From contig CABFPE010000190.1 in assembly GCA_900660155.1 (NCBI GenBank), positions 1,111,728-1,175,727 on the forward strand: 64,000 bases of DNA, written 5' to 3'. Origin of the DNA: Hofstenia miamia (Eukaryota; Xenacoelomorpha; Acoela; Hofsteniidae). The notes under the pieces were generated by a model. It was given only the letters and a program-made list of their open reading frames with translations. It did no database searches and was not told the origin of the DNA. Below are positions 1 to 11,640 of the stretch, piece after piece (within the stretch, counting starts at the first letter, position 1; every line of letters starts with the position of its first letter). The translations under genes and the position numbers were made by a program.

Positions 1-480
1 TTTGGGGCTCTTCGGTCATTCGTGACACCCTACCTCTTGCCATTCTCCAAAAATTTAGAAGGGATGAGACAACTAATAGCTCCGCTCCAATGACGCATTA
101 TCCTTGACGGTCATACCTCAAAAGAAATGACAAATTTCTTCCACAATAATGGGGTTGCTATCCAATCTCCAGACCTTAACATTATCGAACATATGCGAAA
201 AGAGGTCAAATATCGAATTGGACAGCATACTCTTCACACTGAAGACGAGCTGTGGAGCGCAATAAAGAAAGAATTTTGTGCAATTCCCAACAGGTTCATT
301 GAAAGACTCTGATCGCCTTGAAGCTGTTATTCGCTCAAAGGGACACCCTACAATATATTCGAAGAGACAATTTTGTTGCTAAGCGCTTGTATTGCATCAA
401 TTATGAATTTATGTCTTATTTTGAATTTACCTTTTTCGGATTTGCTCATTTGTTAAATTTTTTTCAGGTGACCGAATAGA
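1..480 (+). mobile_element. Tc1-like transposase, 3' fragment
   Basis: The translation carries the end of a Tc1-type DDE transposase. The signature QSPDLNIIEH at about 166-195 holds the third catalytic residue (E) of the DD34E triad. It is followed by a basic helix and a segment ending in IPNRFIERL, the usual Tc1 C-terminus. Upstream, LDGHTSKEMTNFF stands where the second catalytic aspartate region would be, but the expected DNAP motif is not recognisable. The reading frame is broken upstream of 127 and the 5' part lies outside the window. I found no convincing right inverted repeat before 480. This is a dead fragment of a DNA transposon. Confidence 0.75.
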
Positions 481-2960
481 TTTTTCCAATACAAATTTTC
501 TAATTTTGATTAAAAATTAATAGCCAATTGTTATTCTACATATTTTATGGTATTAGACATACAGATTGTCCTTTCTCAATCAAAGTAACAATTAGTTATA
601 ATTTTTGACACACTATCCAAATGAATGTTCATTATTCATTTAAAATAGCAAGGTGGTGGAATACATATTTCCAGTACTGTATATTATATAAGCGAAAATC
701 GCTATTATTTCTCTTGAACATGACGAGGTCTAGAAGAAATATATGACACCCTGAACTGAACTTTTTTGTGTACATGATATTGTTCTTCATCATTAGAAGT
801 ATTTGTATAGACAATAACCAATTGCTTTGAAGGTCGATTTTTGATACATGTAAAAATTTAAAAATGTTCAATTTATAAATCAATGGAGGTTTGCAATCAT
901 GAAATTGCAATATACTCTAAATTTTCCATTTTTTGATATTGTTCCATTGCCAATAACATATGCATACAAAGCAACTTGAAACTTCCAAAAATAGTCAAGA
1001 TAGCTCCACCCAACTTCTCATCAAGGGACGGCCTGACCACCCTAAATAGAAATGAGGCTGCCCTAAATTTTGAAAAATGGCCCGCCTAAAATATTTGGTA
1101 GTAATACAATTTCTGAATAGCATTATATAAAAATGCATATTGACAAATGAAATAGGCCTAATATTGTTTTGATTAAATGACTCTTAATAAAATTACTGAT
1201 TGAATTTATGTAATTATGTCTCTACAACTACAATCTTTAAAATTCGACTAGCAATACGTGCATAGTTTTCACTCCTGGCCAAATTATTTGCAATTTATTT
1301 CACATCAAGTTATGGTAATCGTGCATTCTATTGCATAAAAAATAGACTATTAAATATTAAAGTTAACCTAGATTAACGTAATGAAAAGCTGTATACTACA
1401 GCTAAAGATACAGTCTAAATATAGATGAGCTTTCAGACATGTCATTTCCTATCTCTGGTAAAAGATTTGTAATTACTGGGGTGCCTTGAAGGACAGAAAT
1501 GTCTGGGGATCTCCCAACCACAAATGGAAGGAGTGTCTTCTCTGAGATGAGTTATCAGGAATTGATAGTGTTCTACCAAGTCTTAATAATGGGGTATAGG
1601 TGTAGGTTAAGAATATTTAAGAATATTTGACTTATCAATTTTTTAAAGCTTAAAGAATGCAGCTTTGCTGAAGTGTCATTTTAATAAACTCTTGACCTTA
1701 AGCAATCTTATTTAGACATTAGGCTAAAATTTGCAAAATAAAAAATAAATATTAGCATTCTATACTTCGATTTAAGTTGTAAATATTGAATATACCTTAA
1801 TTCTTTACTCTAAAAAAGGTTGGCACTTATTTTTTGAGAGCGATAAGTATGTATGTAGGAGTTAATCGCAAAGTTTTTTCAAAAGCATTTTACTTATATT
1901 TACAACAAAGCCAATATATCATTATTTTACCTGTTACCTTGTTCTGTAGAGAGACTGATTTTTTCGTAAATCAAAGTTGTATTCATCAATGTCAACAAGC
2001 AGAATATCTGACATCATGCTCATTGCAATGGAGAAGTCATTAATGCGCAGCATTTATTATGTGTCTATCATAAAGCATTTCAGAGCTTATTTATATGATG
2101 ACAAAGTTATGCATAATATATTGGCTTTGCTTCAGGCTATCAAAGCTGCTTTTCAGTTTTCATAATATTTTAAAGAGAATTTCCCCATTATTATTAGTGC
2201 TACATGTATTTGTCAATACTGTTTTCAAAAATAGAATTTTGAAATTTTATGTAAATTGGCAAATGGTTTTTAAAGCTTAATGTTATAGAATATAGGGTAT
2301 AAAAACAAAAATGATTCTTAAAATACACATTTATCTGTAAAGATTATTAAACTATTATTAAATAGTTTGATTGTGCAAAACATGAATGATTTACAGCAGG
2401 ATAAACGTCATGTACAATTGGTGATGAATGACCATAAAAGATAATAAAGACATCATTTAAAATTTGCTTGCCTATATTGGACATAAATAATTGTACACTG
2501 TTATTGTGCAATGGCAATCACTTCGAACATGATTAAATGTATTAATGTACATGCTCTGCTAAAGTGACTTTTGCTTAAGTTCTAGCTAAAACAATTCACT
2601 TGAATGTATTTCAAAAATTAGTGAAACAAACTGGTAAAGACGTTAATACAATGTTAAATTAATTCTTTTTAGTATGTTGGTTATAAATAGTGTCTTCTTT
2701 TTGCTTTTTTAAAAAGCGATTCCACATATGCATCTGTGGGAATTAATCATCGCCTTTGCCCGAAAAATTTATCTGCGCTGGACAAGATAGCACTTGAGCC
2801 ACGGACGAAAATTCATTATGGGAATTATGAAATGCAAATTGTTTGTAGTGGTAATAATTTAATTCATAGCTTTTTACATATTTGTTCAAAAAGAATTTAT
2901 GGCAGGGTAATACTCTCAATACAGAAATATTTCAATAGAAAATTAGCCTTTTATCTTAAA
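481..2960. other. No gene recognised
   Basis: AT-rich sequence with only short open frames and no recognisable motif on either strand. An open stretch at 2736-2981 (+) has a fairly protein-like composition but no family I know and no clear splice context. Confidence 0.5.
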
Positions 2961-2967
2961 GACTTCA

Positions 2968-3452
2968 ATGATGGACCTTGACGAGGTTAAAACAGAACTC
3001 TTATTATTTCTTGACATAGAAAACCCAAGTCATACAAATTTAAAAGAAAACACTAAAAAATCTATTGTGACTTTAATGTCATATACTTTATTTATGATGA
3101 ATTTAAGTACCTCTGAATTAATTCAACGTAAATAAGCAACCTTAGAAGATCAGTTAAACCTGTCAAAGCCTCTTAACATGACATCTCTATCATTTCTGGA
3201 AGATTCGGATAGAAAGCACCCCTATGGTCTCTCCGAAGGTACACGCCGTTTTAAAGAAAATCTTACAAATTTTATGAATTCTAGTATTTTTATAAAAAAA
3301 TTCTTAAGCTAATAAAGCATTATTGTTGTTGCTAAACTATTAATTATTTACTTTTAGAACTCTCAATCAAAAGGAAGGCAGGACGAAAAGTCCGCATGCA
3401 AATACTAGACGGCATAGAAGCGAAAATGGCACGTATTGAAGGGCTTCTATAA
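2968..3452 (+). CDS. Possible small spliced gene, unknown function
   Basis: I do not recognise this protein. The pieces: ATG ATG at 2968 opens a 55-codon acidic/leucine-rich frame ending in TAA at 3133-3135. The same frame continues from 3136 to 3238, where CCGAAG is followed by GTACAC, a good splice donor. A pyrimidine-rich acceptor, CTTTTAG, ends at 3357, and 3358-3452 then reads in matching phase as a basic segment (KRKAGRKVRMQ) ending at TAA 3450-3452. The one obstacle is the stop at 3133. It lies in an 18-nt stretch, 3128-3145, that starts GT, ends AG and preserves the frame. This could be a pseudogene, a chance alignment of short frames, or a gene with an odd splice. Codon use and charge pattern look coding; confidence is low. 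Confidence 0.3.
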
Positions 3453-4166
3453 AAAATCAGAAGAATGCCCAGAGGAAGTATGAAAAGATTGAGGCATTTT
3501 TTATTTATTTAAGTTTTTTAGAATATCAAAGTATTTGCATACATTTTTTACATTGATATGTGAGGCGCAGACAGCATCAGAGACGATTACCACGACCCCT
3601 TTTCATAAGATAAAAATTTCCATTTGAAACTCAGTTTTCCTTAAAATCTAATTATTGGTAACTTACGAAAGTAATTTCCACAGATTCTCTTTTAAGACTA
3701 TTAAATTGCAATAGAGCAGGTTTCAAAGCAGCAATTACAAATATTTCGACTCATTACTAACAATGCAATCCTTAGAATTGACTTAACACTTTTTTTGCTA
3801 AAAAAGAAAAATGTCTCAAGCGAATTATATTATTAATCTAATTTTTATGATAGTGGGAATGGTAATGTTGTTTATCTCCATCTGGTTATAAAAAAAGCTT
3901 TTAAACTGCACAAAAATTATAAAATACAAACATGTGGGCATTGGTCATGTGATCGTCTCTATCTTTGTAAATGTATATCTAATTTCAGTCAAGAACAAGA
4001 AATCTTCGTTTTTTACCTTTATTTAAAGACATTAAATTTATTATATACTCTTAAAATGTTTTAACACTTCGTATTTTAAATTTATCATAACATGATAATT
4101 TTAGCCGTGTTCATCTTATGAATTTTCCGTTGCTCTAAGGATAGCCTGGTATTTTATAATTTTTAG

Positions 4167-4609
4167 AAGCTTGCAAGTGGAATTTGACTCAAGTGAAGAT
4201 ATTTGGTATGATGGAAAGGCGGCAGTCAAATAAAAAAGGGAGAGATATTAGACGATCCAGGAAATTGAAAATGAAAATAGCCTTTTGTAATCCTCTGTAA
4301 CATTAAATATAGCTTTGCTTATCTTTTAACTTCCATCTTACATTCATTTACTAGCATGTGACTTGTTATACCACTTCGATGTGGCGTGCATTTTTTAATA
4401 TTAAGCAAGTTTCGTTCTATTGGAGATCAACTGGCTCTCATTGGTTAATAACATACGTATTTCTTTCGCAGCCATTCTCTTTAGATAATGACCCACAATT
4501 AGCTGATTTTCAAAGCAGTGTTATTTCACTTTTTAAGAAGAAACGCTTTACTTGGGGCGTACAAATAATCGAATCGATTTTTATGTTATTTAAAATCATA
4601 TTTTATTAA
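4167..4609 (+). CDS. Two possible terminal exons, unknown gene
   Basis: Two stretches follow good splice acceptors. The first runs from 4167 after TAATTTTTAG to a stop at 4231-4233 and reads VEFDSSEDIWYDGKAAVK near its end, a plausible small beta-rich domain end. The second runs from 4472, after the strong acceptor TTTCTTTCGCAG, to a stop at 4607-4609; it begins PFSLDNDPQLADFQ and ends in a hydrophobic tail. I cannot assign a family, show that the two belong to one transcript, or link them to the frames at 2968-3452. They are listed because acceptor quality and open frames agree. Confidence 0.22.
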
Positions 4610-5300
4610 ATTTATTATAATTTCCTGTTGCGGGGTTTTTTGTATATTGTAACATTTTCCATTTTAAAGTTTTCTATCATTAAATTTCTCTTAGATTGAT
4701 TGTGTTAATGATATTGAGAAATGTTGGGGACAGGGAAAACCAGTTTTGTGTTCTCTGACGAAGTATTTAAATATCAATACTTCTAGACCAAAACTGCTTC
4801 ACGAACCAATCAAAACGACCATTTGAATTTTGTTGAAATAAATATGATCTTGTACACAGCACTATATAATGCTAATTTGAAGTTACAGGAATTAAAAACC
4901 ACAAAAATGTCAAACAAAAAGCTGTTTTTTGTTAATATTTAAACAGAATCAATGAATCTTAATAAAATACATAAAATATATTGATGTACTTGATGTTATA
5001 GAAACTTTATAAAGACTAAAATTCGATATTTTTATGATCTGAAGCCCCCTAAGCATTGGATTATGTTCTCCGCAAATATCTTAGTTTTTCAATTTAAAAA
5101 AATATATACAATGTGATTATGTTTACAATTCGACATAATTAATTTTCATTATTATTTGTTTATTTATTTAGCTTGCTCTTAACTTTTGAAATGATTTAAA
5201 TATTAACTAATCTAATGAAAGTTACTTTATTTAACAAAACAAATGAACAAGAAGATATAGTTCAATATTAGGATAGAAAAAATTTGTCTACAAATTTTCA
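4610..5300. other. No gene recognised
   Basis: AT-rich DNA without coding or repeat signals I can identify. Confidence 0.5.
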
Positions 5301-6330
5301 AAAATGTTTTATTCAATTTGCATGTGTGATTCAAGCGATTGCTTTCACTGCTCTAAATGTCGAAATGATGTTCATACATCTTGCCTTGGGCTAACTAAAA
5401 GTGCACTTGCTTGCATTAAGAAGATAAATAGAAAATCTAACTTTGGTGGAATTGCATGGTTTTGTAAAACTTGATACACTAACACTAGTTGCTTAAAAGA
5501 CAGTAAAACTTCTAGCATTTCAATCTGAGATTCTCAAGAAACTGGAGGAAATTCAGTAACTACAAATATAAAATACATTGAAAAATATCACAAAGAGTAA
5601 ACAAAACATTATACAATATACCAATAAGCCTGCTGACCAATCATATTTATACAAAGTTGAAATTAAAGGCACGCAAGAATCAACTGAAAAAGAAGCATGT
5701 GAAAGACTAAATGCTGAAAGAAATACATTGCGAAAGTTATGAGTGACAAAATAATTGTTGACTGAAATAGAAAAGACAAATTCATTCAAGGAATGAATAT
5801 TGTAGTACAGTTGAAGCAATTGCTGAAAAATATTTCAAGAAAACAAATATTCGGGTTAAAGATGAACTATCAGAGCAATATGCTGTAACAGAAAGAGCAA
5901 TCATTATTGGTTGTGATGTTCGGAGTAAGTCAAAGAATATCAAGCAAACAGTTCAATATTTTGGCATGAGAAGACACCATTAAGAATAATTGCACAGCTG
6001 TTTTTATTTCAATTGATTGGAATAATATACCCTTACGAAGTGTAGATGAATGCTAAAATAAATTTTTATATTTAATAAAAAAAGAATTGATCTGTGCATC
6101 CCTGTTAGAACAGCTACATTATCTAACAGTGATCCTCAGTATGTTTCCCCTCTGATAAAAAAGCTCCAGAGAAGATAAGCAAATATTTCAGACAAAGACG
6201 TTTTAAAGAAGCTTAAGAAATTTACAGTAAGGTAGAACAGCTAATTGCAAAGACCAAGACAAAAAATTTCAGTGCAAACAGACGTGGAACAAAGAAATGG
6301 TGGCATAGTTTTATATATTTTGTATAGTGA
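5300..6330 (+). mobile_element. CR1-like LINE remnant with PHD-type finger
   Basis: Around 5305-5476 the translation shows a cysteine/histidine pattern (FHCSKCRNDVHTSCLGLTK, then GIAWFCKT) typical of the PHD-like zinc finger in ORF1 of CR1/L2-group LINEs. Further on, 6000-6170 reads FISIDWNNIPLRSVDEC and later SDPQYVSPLIKKLQRR. That resembles the end of the APE endonuclease and the linker before the reverse transcriptase in ORF2 of the same group. The rest of ORF1, the endonuclease core and all of the RT are missing, and there are many stops. This is an old fragment in which ORF1 and the ORF2 linker have been brought together by deletion. Confidence 0.6.
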
Positions 6331-7760
6331 GTGATCATGATGATACAATTAATGAATCGTTCAAGAAAGCTAAGATATATGTTAATACATTCTCAAAAGC
6401 ATCCTATATTTAGCTATATCATAATAAAAAATGTCATAATATATATGCATGCGCTGGCAACGTAACGTTTATATCAGGATAAGGATTGGAAAAATCACTT
6501 CTTAAAAACAACTTGCAATTGCAAACAACTTATACTAAATAATTTTAAATGCTGAATGTCATTTTAATCTAATATTGAAGAAATAAATGTGAATGAAATC
6601 AAAGAAATACATGAAGTAGTCCTATTGAATTTTAAAAAATAAATTCCACTATGATATCTTCAATAGCTATTGTATTGACAAGCTATAGAGCCAATTTCAC
6701 TCTAATTTATTTTCAATATTTGACATATTTATATTTCCTACATGTATGAGTAAAAGTCATACTTCTAATATGAGATCATATTCACCTGAAAATGGGGATT
6801 TTATGAGGCCATCTTATAGTATTATTTCTACTTTTGATGAGTAAGTAATACACTCTCTTACTAAATATTATAATTACAATAGAATAATAGTTATATTACA
6901 TTTAATTAACTTGATATTGATATTAAAATGCCACTGCAAAATACTTGTTTGTAAAAATTCACCACAACTCACAAAATCTGATGCTAATAGAACTCCAGAT
7001 TTGATGATAATCCGAAGTTGGGCTTCAGCTGTAATATATTATGTTTACAACATACCAGCATTTAGTGATATAGTCCCACAAAATATTGTGCCATACTTGT
7101 TTGCAAAGTAACGCATATCTTCAATATATATTTGCCTCAACATCTTGTGAAATCAAATCGTTATATAAAATGTAATTGACTTAGTAAAACAACTGAAGGT
7201 TCAACATTAAATCAACAAATGTCCAATAGTTTTGGAAATAATGCTGGGATAATGCGTTTTATAATGGACATAAGCTAAGCTGATATTGTATTCACCATTG
7301 CAACCAGCACTGAAGCAATCGTTTTCATTACTAAAATAATTTCTGCAGTGATGGTAAACTCATTGGACGGAAACATTGAAAATACGTGTTTGCCCTGCCC
7401 ATACAAAAAAATAAACCGTTATTTTATAGCCAAAATCGTTATAAAAACGTTTTTAACGTTAATTTTTAGTTAAATGTCTAAACGAAAAAATCGGTGTTTA
7501 ACCAATAAAAAACGGTTTTATCAAAATAGAATTAAGCTAAATTTTAATCATTTTTACGGCAAACTACTTTTTCCATTTTGCATAACCATATATGTGAACA
7601 GAATAACACAATGAATTTTGCATTGAAGCTAATTGTTTGTTTCCCTTCAGTACCCTACACAGTTGCATACAGTGAATCATTGAATTCAACTATTCCAAGT
7701 GTGTGATGTTACTTTGTAAACTTCAGGAAATCACTTTTCTTTTGTACAAGATCGTTTATC
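6331..7760. other. No gene recognised
   Basis: AT-rich noncoding DNA. Between about 7411 and 7535 short motifs such as AACGTT, AACCGTT and AAACGGTT recur in both orientations, which could be the remains of a small inverted-repeat element. No ends or target duplication could be fixed. Confidence 0.4.
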
Positions 7761-7767
7761 ATCCATA

Positions 7768-8430
7768 ATGCCAAAATCATGCGCTCTCAACTTCGTTTAT
7801 TCCCTTACAATTTGAGACTACTGCAAACCACAGCGTATGGCATTCGTGGAGTGGTTTCTTTCACAGCCAGGGAAAATTCCAAACATTCTTTGGTCTGATG
7901 AGGCCAACTTCAGTCTTAACGGTATTGTGAATTCACATTCTCCGAAGTTGTGCGTTTGGATGGGTCTCACACCAAAACTTGCTCTTCACCCTTTTTTCGT
8001 TGAGGAAGTGATCAATGCATACCGTTAGATGGAAGTGTTCCAGACGCTGCATGTCCGCCCACAACTAGCTAATAAGCGGAAATTGTCATCAACCATATTT
8101 ATGCAAGATGGTGCGCCACCTCACTTTGCTAGTCAAGTGCGCGAATACCCTTGTGCCACGTTTTCTGAGAAGAGGGTGTTCAGTCAATGATGTGCACATC
8201 CATGGCAACTGAGGTGACCGGACATCAATCCACTGGATTACTGGTTTTGGGGCTGGTTAAAGGTTAAAAGCCGGTGCGCTACAACAAACCCTGCAGCAGC
8301 TTCGGAACGAAACTGTGAACGTTTGTGATAACATGGTGCAAGAAGAACTGGAGGCTAGTGCATCTCATATCATGCACCGACTGCAGCTGGTAATTGCTTG
8401 CAAAGGTGACCTGTTTGAACATCAATTATA
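7768..8430 (+). mobile_element. Degenerate mariner-type transposase (DD41D-like)
   Basis: A mariner/Tc1-superfamily transposase fragment related to the better copy at 23.8-25.5 kb. The first catalytic region reads ILWSDEANFSLNG (about 7890), the second FMQDGAPPHFASQVRE (about 8100), and the third DINPLDYWFWG (about 8225). The frames change several times and stops interrupt it. The N-terminal helix-turn-helix region is not recognisable upstream, and I could not define the inverted repeats. It is a dead, older relative rather than a copy of the 23.8 kb element. Confidence 0.75.
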
Positions 8431-9383
8431 AACCTCAATTATGATATTGTTTTCTGGTTCACGACTTGCACACACTTCTACGCAGCCACATTTATGACTT
8501 TACGAACACTGTATGTACTCATGCCTGCGAAAATTTTATTAATTGACATTGTTTCTAGCAAGTTTGGTAAAGAAATATGTTTAATCATTGAATTCATTAC
8601 ATGAATATATAGTAATTTAACAATTATCAATTTGAAGATATATGTATAGGTAAACGCTGTGATTTATTCATGTGAGAGCAAGTAGTTCTCTAACATATGG
8701 TTCAATTCCTTTGATGTTAAGAGTTTTCTGCTTGTTACTTTCATTTCTATCCAGAGGCATCTGGTCACCATTGATAATAGGGGGCTCAACACCAAAATTA
8801 TCAATAAAAAACTTTCAAACTCTCCAAATGTTTTTGATGTATTCGGAAATTCGCTCTTTTTTATCCTCTTGCTTTATTTGATATCATTTATTAGGTTTTC
8901 GTAGACTAACTTTATACTCAGCCATCCATCCTTTGAACCATTTGTTTGAAAAAAGAAGCTCGGGCTGACTGTTGTTGGTTTATTAGTGAAGCAAAATATT
9001 GTGCAAGAAGCGTGCAATTTTCTTCGAGAACTTTTTTTTGTGAAAAATAAATTTACGAAAAATAATAAACGGGGAGGGGGGGGTGCGGGAGGCGTTTATT
9101 CGGCACTTAAGAGTAACTGCTTTTAAATTTTGAGTTTCCTTCTTTTGAAAACTATTTCCTTATTTAATCAAATGACTTTGTAAGCGCTGCAGAATTGGCA
9201 AATTCAAAGGCAACGACGACCCCATAAATTAGGAAGCATAACTTTTAGAATCATTTAGCCAGAATTAAGTGGCAATCCAATTGAAATTTGCTTGTCAACA
9301 TTAAAATTTGTTGAGCATCAGAATAGAAGTTCCCACGTAAGTTGCTGTTAACTTTTTAAGTAACGCATTTTTGAATTTCTATA
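8431..9383. other. No gene; contains a G-rich run
   Basis: Noncoding. A guanine-rich run at about 9071-9092 (four G, A, eight G, then TGCGGGAGG) stands out in a strongly AT-rich setting and could form a G-quadruplex. Nothing else is recognised. Confidence 0.5.
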
Positions 9384-9404
9384 GTAAAATTTGAATACAT
9401 CTGA

Positions 9405-10023
9405 ATGATGCCATTATATTCAGATGTTTCTAAGTTCAGTAGTATTCAAGATTCAAAAATAAAGAATCTCTTAAATTCATTCACTGATCTAGAATATTAT
9501 ATAAATGTCTTAAATATTAACAGTCAAAACAAATTAGACTGTAACGGTTTTATTGCAAAGATTAAGCAAAATTTCCTAACTTGCCTTAAAGAGGAGAAAA
9601 GACACTCTTCAAATAAGGAAAATTGAAATGAATTTAATATCTCCCCTCAAAATGATAAGAAATATATGACCCCAAAACTCTAAAAAATAAAGATGGTTAT
9701 TTAAATAAAAAGGTATGCAAGAAGGTTAAGAACAACATTGAAAAATCCATGAAAAAATGGAAATGTCTTCTATTGAACAAGCAATTGTATCAAAAAATAA
9801 TGATATTGTTCATTTTTGCCAATCCGAAGAAAAGGCAGAAAAAACAATGGAGGAATTGGGAAAAATAAAAGGTATTAATATAAAAAAATCTAGTGAATTT
9901 TTGCCTAAGCTTAAGTTATCAAATATACCAATATATGAAGATATTGAAGATATTAACAACTTCAAAGTCAAACTTTACGATTCTAATCCTATTCTAAAAA
10001 ATGTTGATATGAACAATTATTAG
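9405..10023 (+). pseudogene. LINE copy A ORF1, N-terminal part
   Basis: Frames 9405-9626 and 9757-10023 match in order the ORF1 of the 17.7 kb copy. A 5' leader and start (MMPLYSDVSKFSSIQDSKI) lines up with MHYSEILKASPLIEDGRI. The segment KIKGINIKKSSEFLPKLKLS lines up with KLRNINIKKSIKLMPKIKIT. ORF1 proteins of this group bind the element's RNA and form ribonucleoprotein particles. The frame is broken between the two pieces, and the second ends at an insertion that starts near 10022. Confidence 0.75.
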
Positions 10024-10228
10024 GCTAATTGATTACGTTTACCGGTTTATCATAAGGTAAACCGACATGTCTTGGATTATGGTAGACCAACGAGTACTTG
10101 ATGTCGCATGTATAAATGCTTTGCACTGTGCATTAATTTTTATGATGATTTATGATAATGTTGCTACGATTTTATTCAATAAAAGCTTAATATTTGTAAG
10201 CCTTTTATACTTCAAAGGTTTGCACTGA
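10022..10228. mobile_element. About 200-bp insert within LINE ORF1
   Basis: The ORF1 similarity stops after DMNNY (ending 10020) and restarts at ELTVIFSKVNN (about 10225). In the 17.7 kb copy the matching residues are contiguous (CELIYSNVNN). The sequence in between is thus an insertion of roughly 200 bp. It contains an AATAAA at about 10178-10183 and short inverted motifs (ACGTTTACCGG and ATAAGGTAAACCG). It may be a SINE, a MITE or a retroposed transcript piece. I could not fix target duplications. Confidence 0.5.
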
Positions 10229-10643
10229 GGAATTAACTGTTATTTTTTCAAAGGTAAATAACCTCAAAAGATGTAAAGACGTAATTATCAAAGTTTCACC
10301 TAAACTAAGAAATACAATGATAAACAACAAAATTCGATATGGTTTAAGTATCATCCATATNTATGGTAGACCAACGAGTACTTGATGTCGCATGTATAAA
10401 TGCTTTGCACTGTGCATTAATTTTTATGATGATTTATGATAATGTTGCTACGATTTTATTCAATAAAAGCTTAATATTTGTAAGCCTTTTATACTTCAAA
10501 GGTTTGCACTGAGGAATTAACTGTTATTTTTTCAAAGGTAAATAACCTCAAAAGATGTAAAGACGTAATTATCAAAGTTTCACCTAAACTAAGAAATACA
10601 ATGACAAACAACAAAATTCGATATGGTTTAAGTATCATCCATA
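10079..10643. repeat. Direct duplication of 282 bp around a single N
   Basis: 10079-10360 and 10362-10643 are almost the same sequence; I see one mismatch (GATAAA versus GACAAA). They are separated by a single N at 10361. The duplicated span covers most of the insert and the start of the next ORF1 segment. The near-perfect identity inside an otherwise old element, together with the N at the joint, points to two overlapping contig ends placed side by side and not to a biological tandem repeat. Confidence 0.8.
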
Positions 10644-10914
10644 TAAGTGATCATCACTACATAAGAATGTGCAGTTCATGTGGAGGCTATGGTCATTCTA
10701 CAAAGACTTGCAAATGTGATGATATTTGTTGCATGCATTGTACAGAAAATCACAATTACAAAAATTGTCCAAAGACACAAAGAACATTCACAAATGCATT
10801 AATTATTTAAGATCAAACATCATAAACTCTCAAGTTCATAATGCATTTAGTCCATACTGCCCAATATACCAAATGCAAAAAAATATTTGGATTAAAAAAA
10901 CTTTATATGAATAA
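10560..10914 (+). pseudogene. LINE copy A ORF1, zinc-knuckle part
   Basis: Contains two clear CCHC knuckles, CSSCGGYGHSTKTC and CMHCTENHNYKNC, matching CSNCGEFGHSTKVC and CMYCMDNHNYKNC of the 17.7 kb copy. A third, degraded knuckle follows in another frame (HKCINYLRS, then SQVHNAFSPYC). Such knuckles in LINE ORF1 bind nucleic acid. The frame change after the second knuckle ends the readable product at 10810. Confidence 0.75.
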
Positions 10915-11019
10915 TAATTCACGATGTCTTTCAATTAATAATTTAGAAAGCACATTATTACACTACAAACAAAGTCCTAAATACGTTAACATTAATTAAC
11001 AATGTATTCGAAAGAAATT

Positions 11020-11640
11020 TGAAAAATTACATGATCTAGTGGAAAACTTCGATAATAATACAATTTTTGGAATCACAGAAACATGGTTGAAATAGAATAC
11101 CAATTTTTAAAGATATCAAAACATTCAGAAAAGATAGAAATCTAAACAAATCTGAGCAACTTAGAGGTGGTGGGATGTTATTATTAGTACCCAAGAAATT
11201 TTCGCCGAAACTAAGAATGGATATAAATAAAAGTAATGAAAATTTTGAAAGCTTATGGATAGAACTAAAAATAAACCAAGAAATAATTTTAGTCAATATT
11301 ACTTATTGTAATACAAAACAAGCATTTATTAAATTTCAAGGTATTTTACACGAAGAACTTTCCATGGCTTATAATGAAAGAAAGAAGATCATAATAATGG
11401 GAAATTATAACCAAAACTATTTAAATCAAAACGAATGTAATAATATTCACGACCTAATAGATACTTTTAACATGGCCGTATTAAATAAAACGACACCAAC
11501 TCACATAAGCACTAGAACATCATCATTAATTGATTACATATGTGATGCTTCTGAAATATCGAATTATGAAACATTTGTCTTACATGGTCTCATCATGATC
11601 ATTTAATTACCCCAAAAACGAAAGTAAATGTTTCTTGAAA
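11020..11640 (+). pseudogene. LINE copy A APE-type endonuclease
   Basis: Matches the N-terminal half of LINE ORF2, the apurinic-endonuclease-like domain that nicks target DNA. Visible motifs: FGITETWLK (about 11070), the RGGGMLLLVPKKF loop (11164-11200), MGNYNQN (about 11398) and SLIDYICD (about 11524). The order and spacing agree with the 16.6 kb copy. The catalytic aspartate expected in GDYN is replaced by N here, and frames change near 11095 and after 11600, so it is inactive. Confidence 0.8.

Noticed and set aside
5553-5819. Minus-strand 88-codon frame as a membrane protein
   Set aside because: Antisense to the CR1-like remnant, whose zinc-finger pattern on the plus strand is convincing.
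10205-10417. Minus-strand open frame across the N
   Set aside because: It crosses the false joint at 10361 and is antisense to LINE ORF1.
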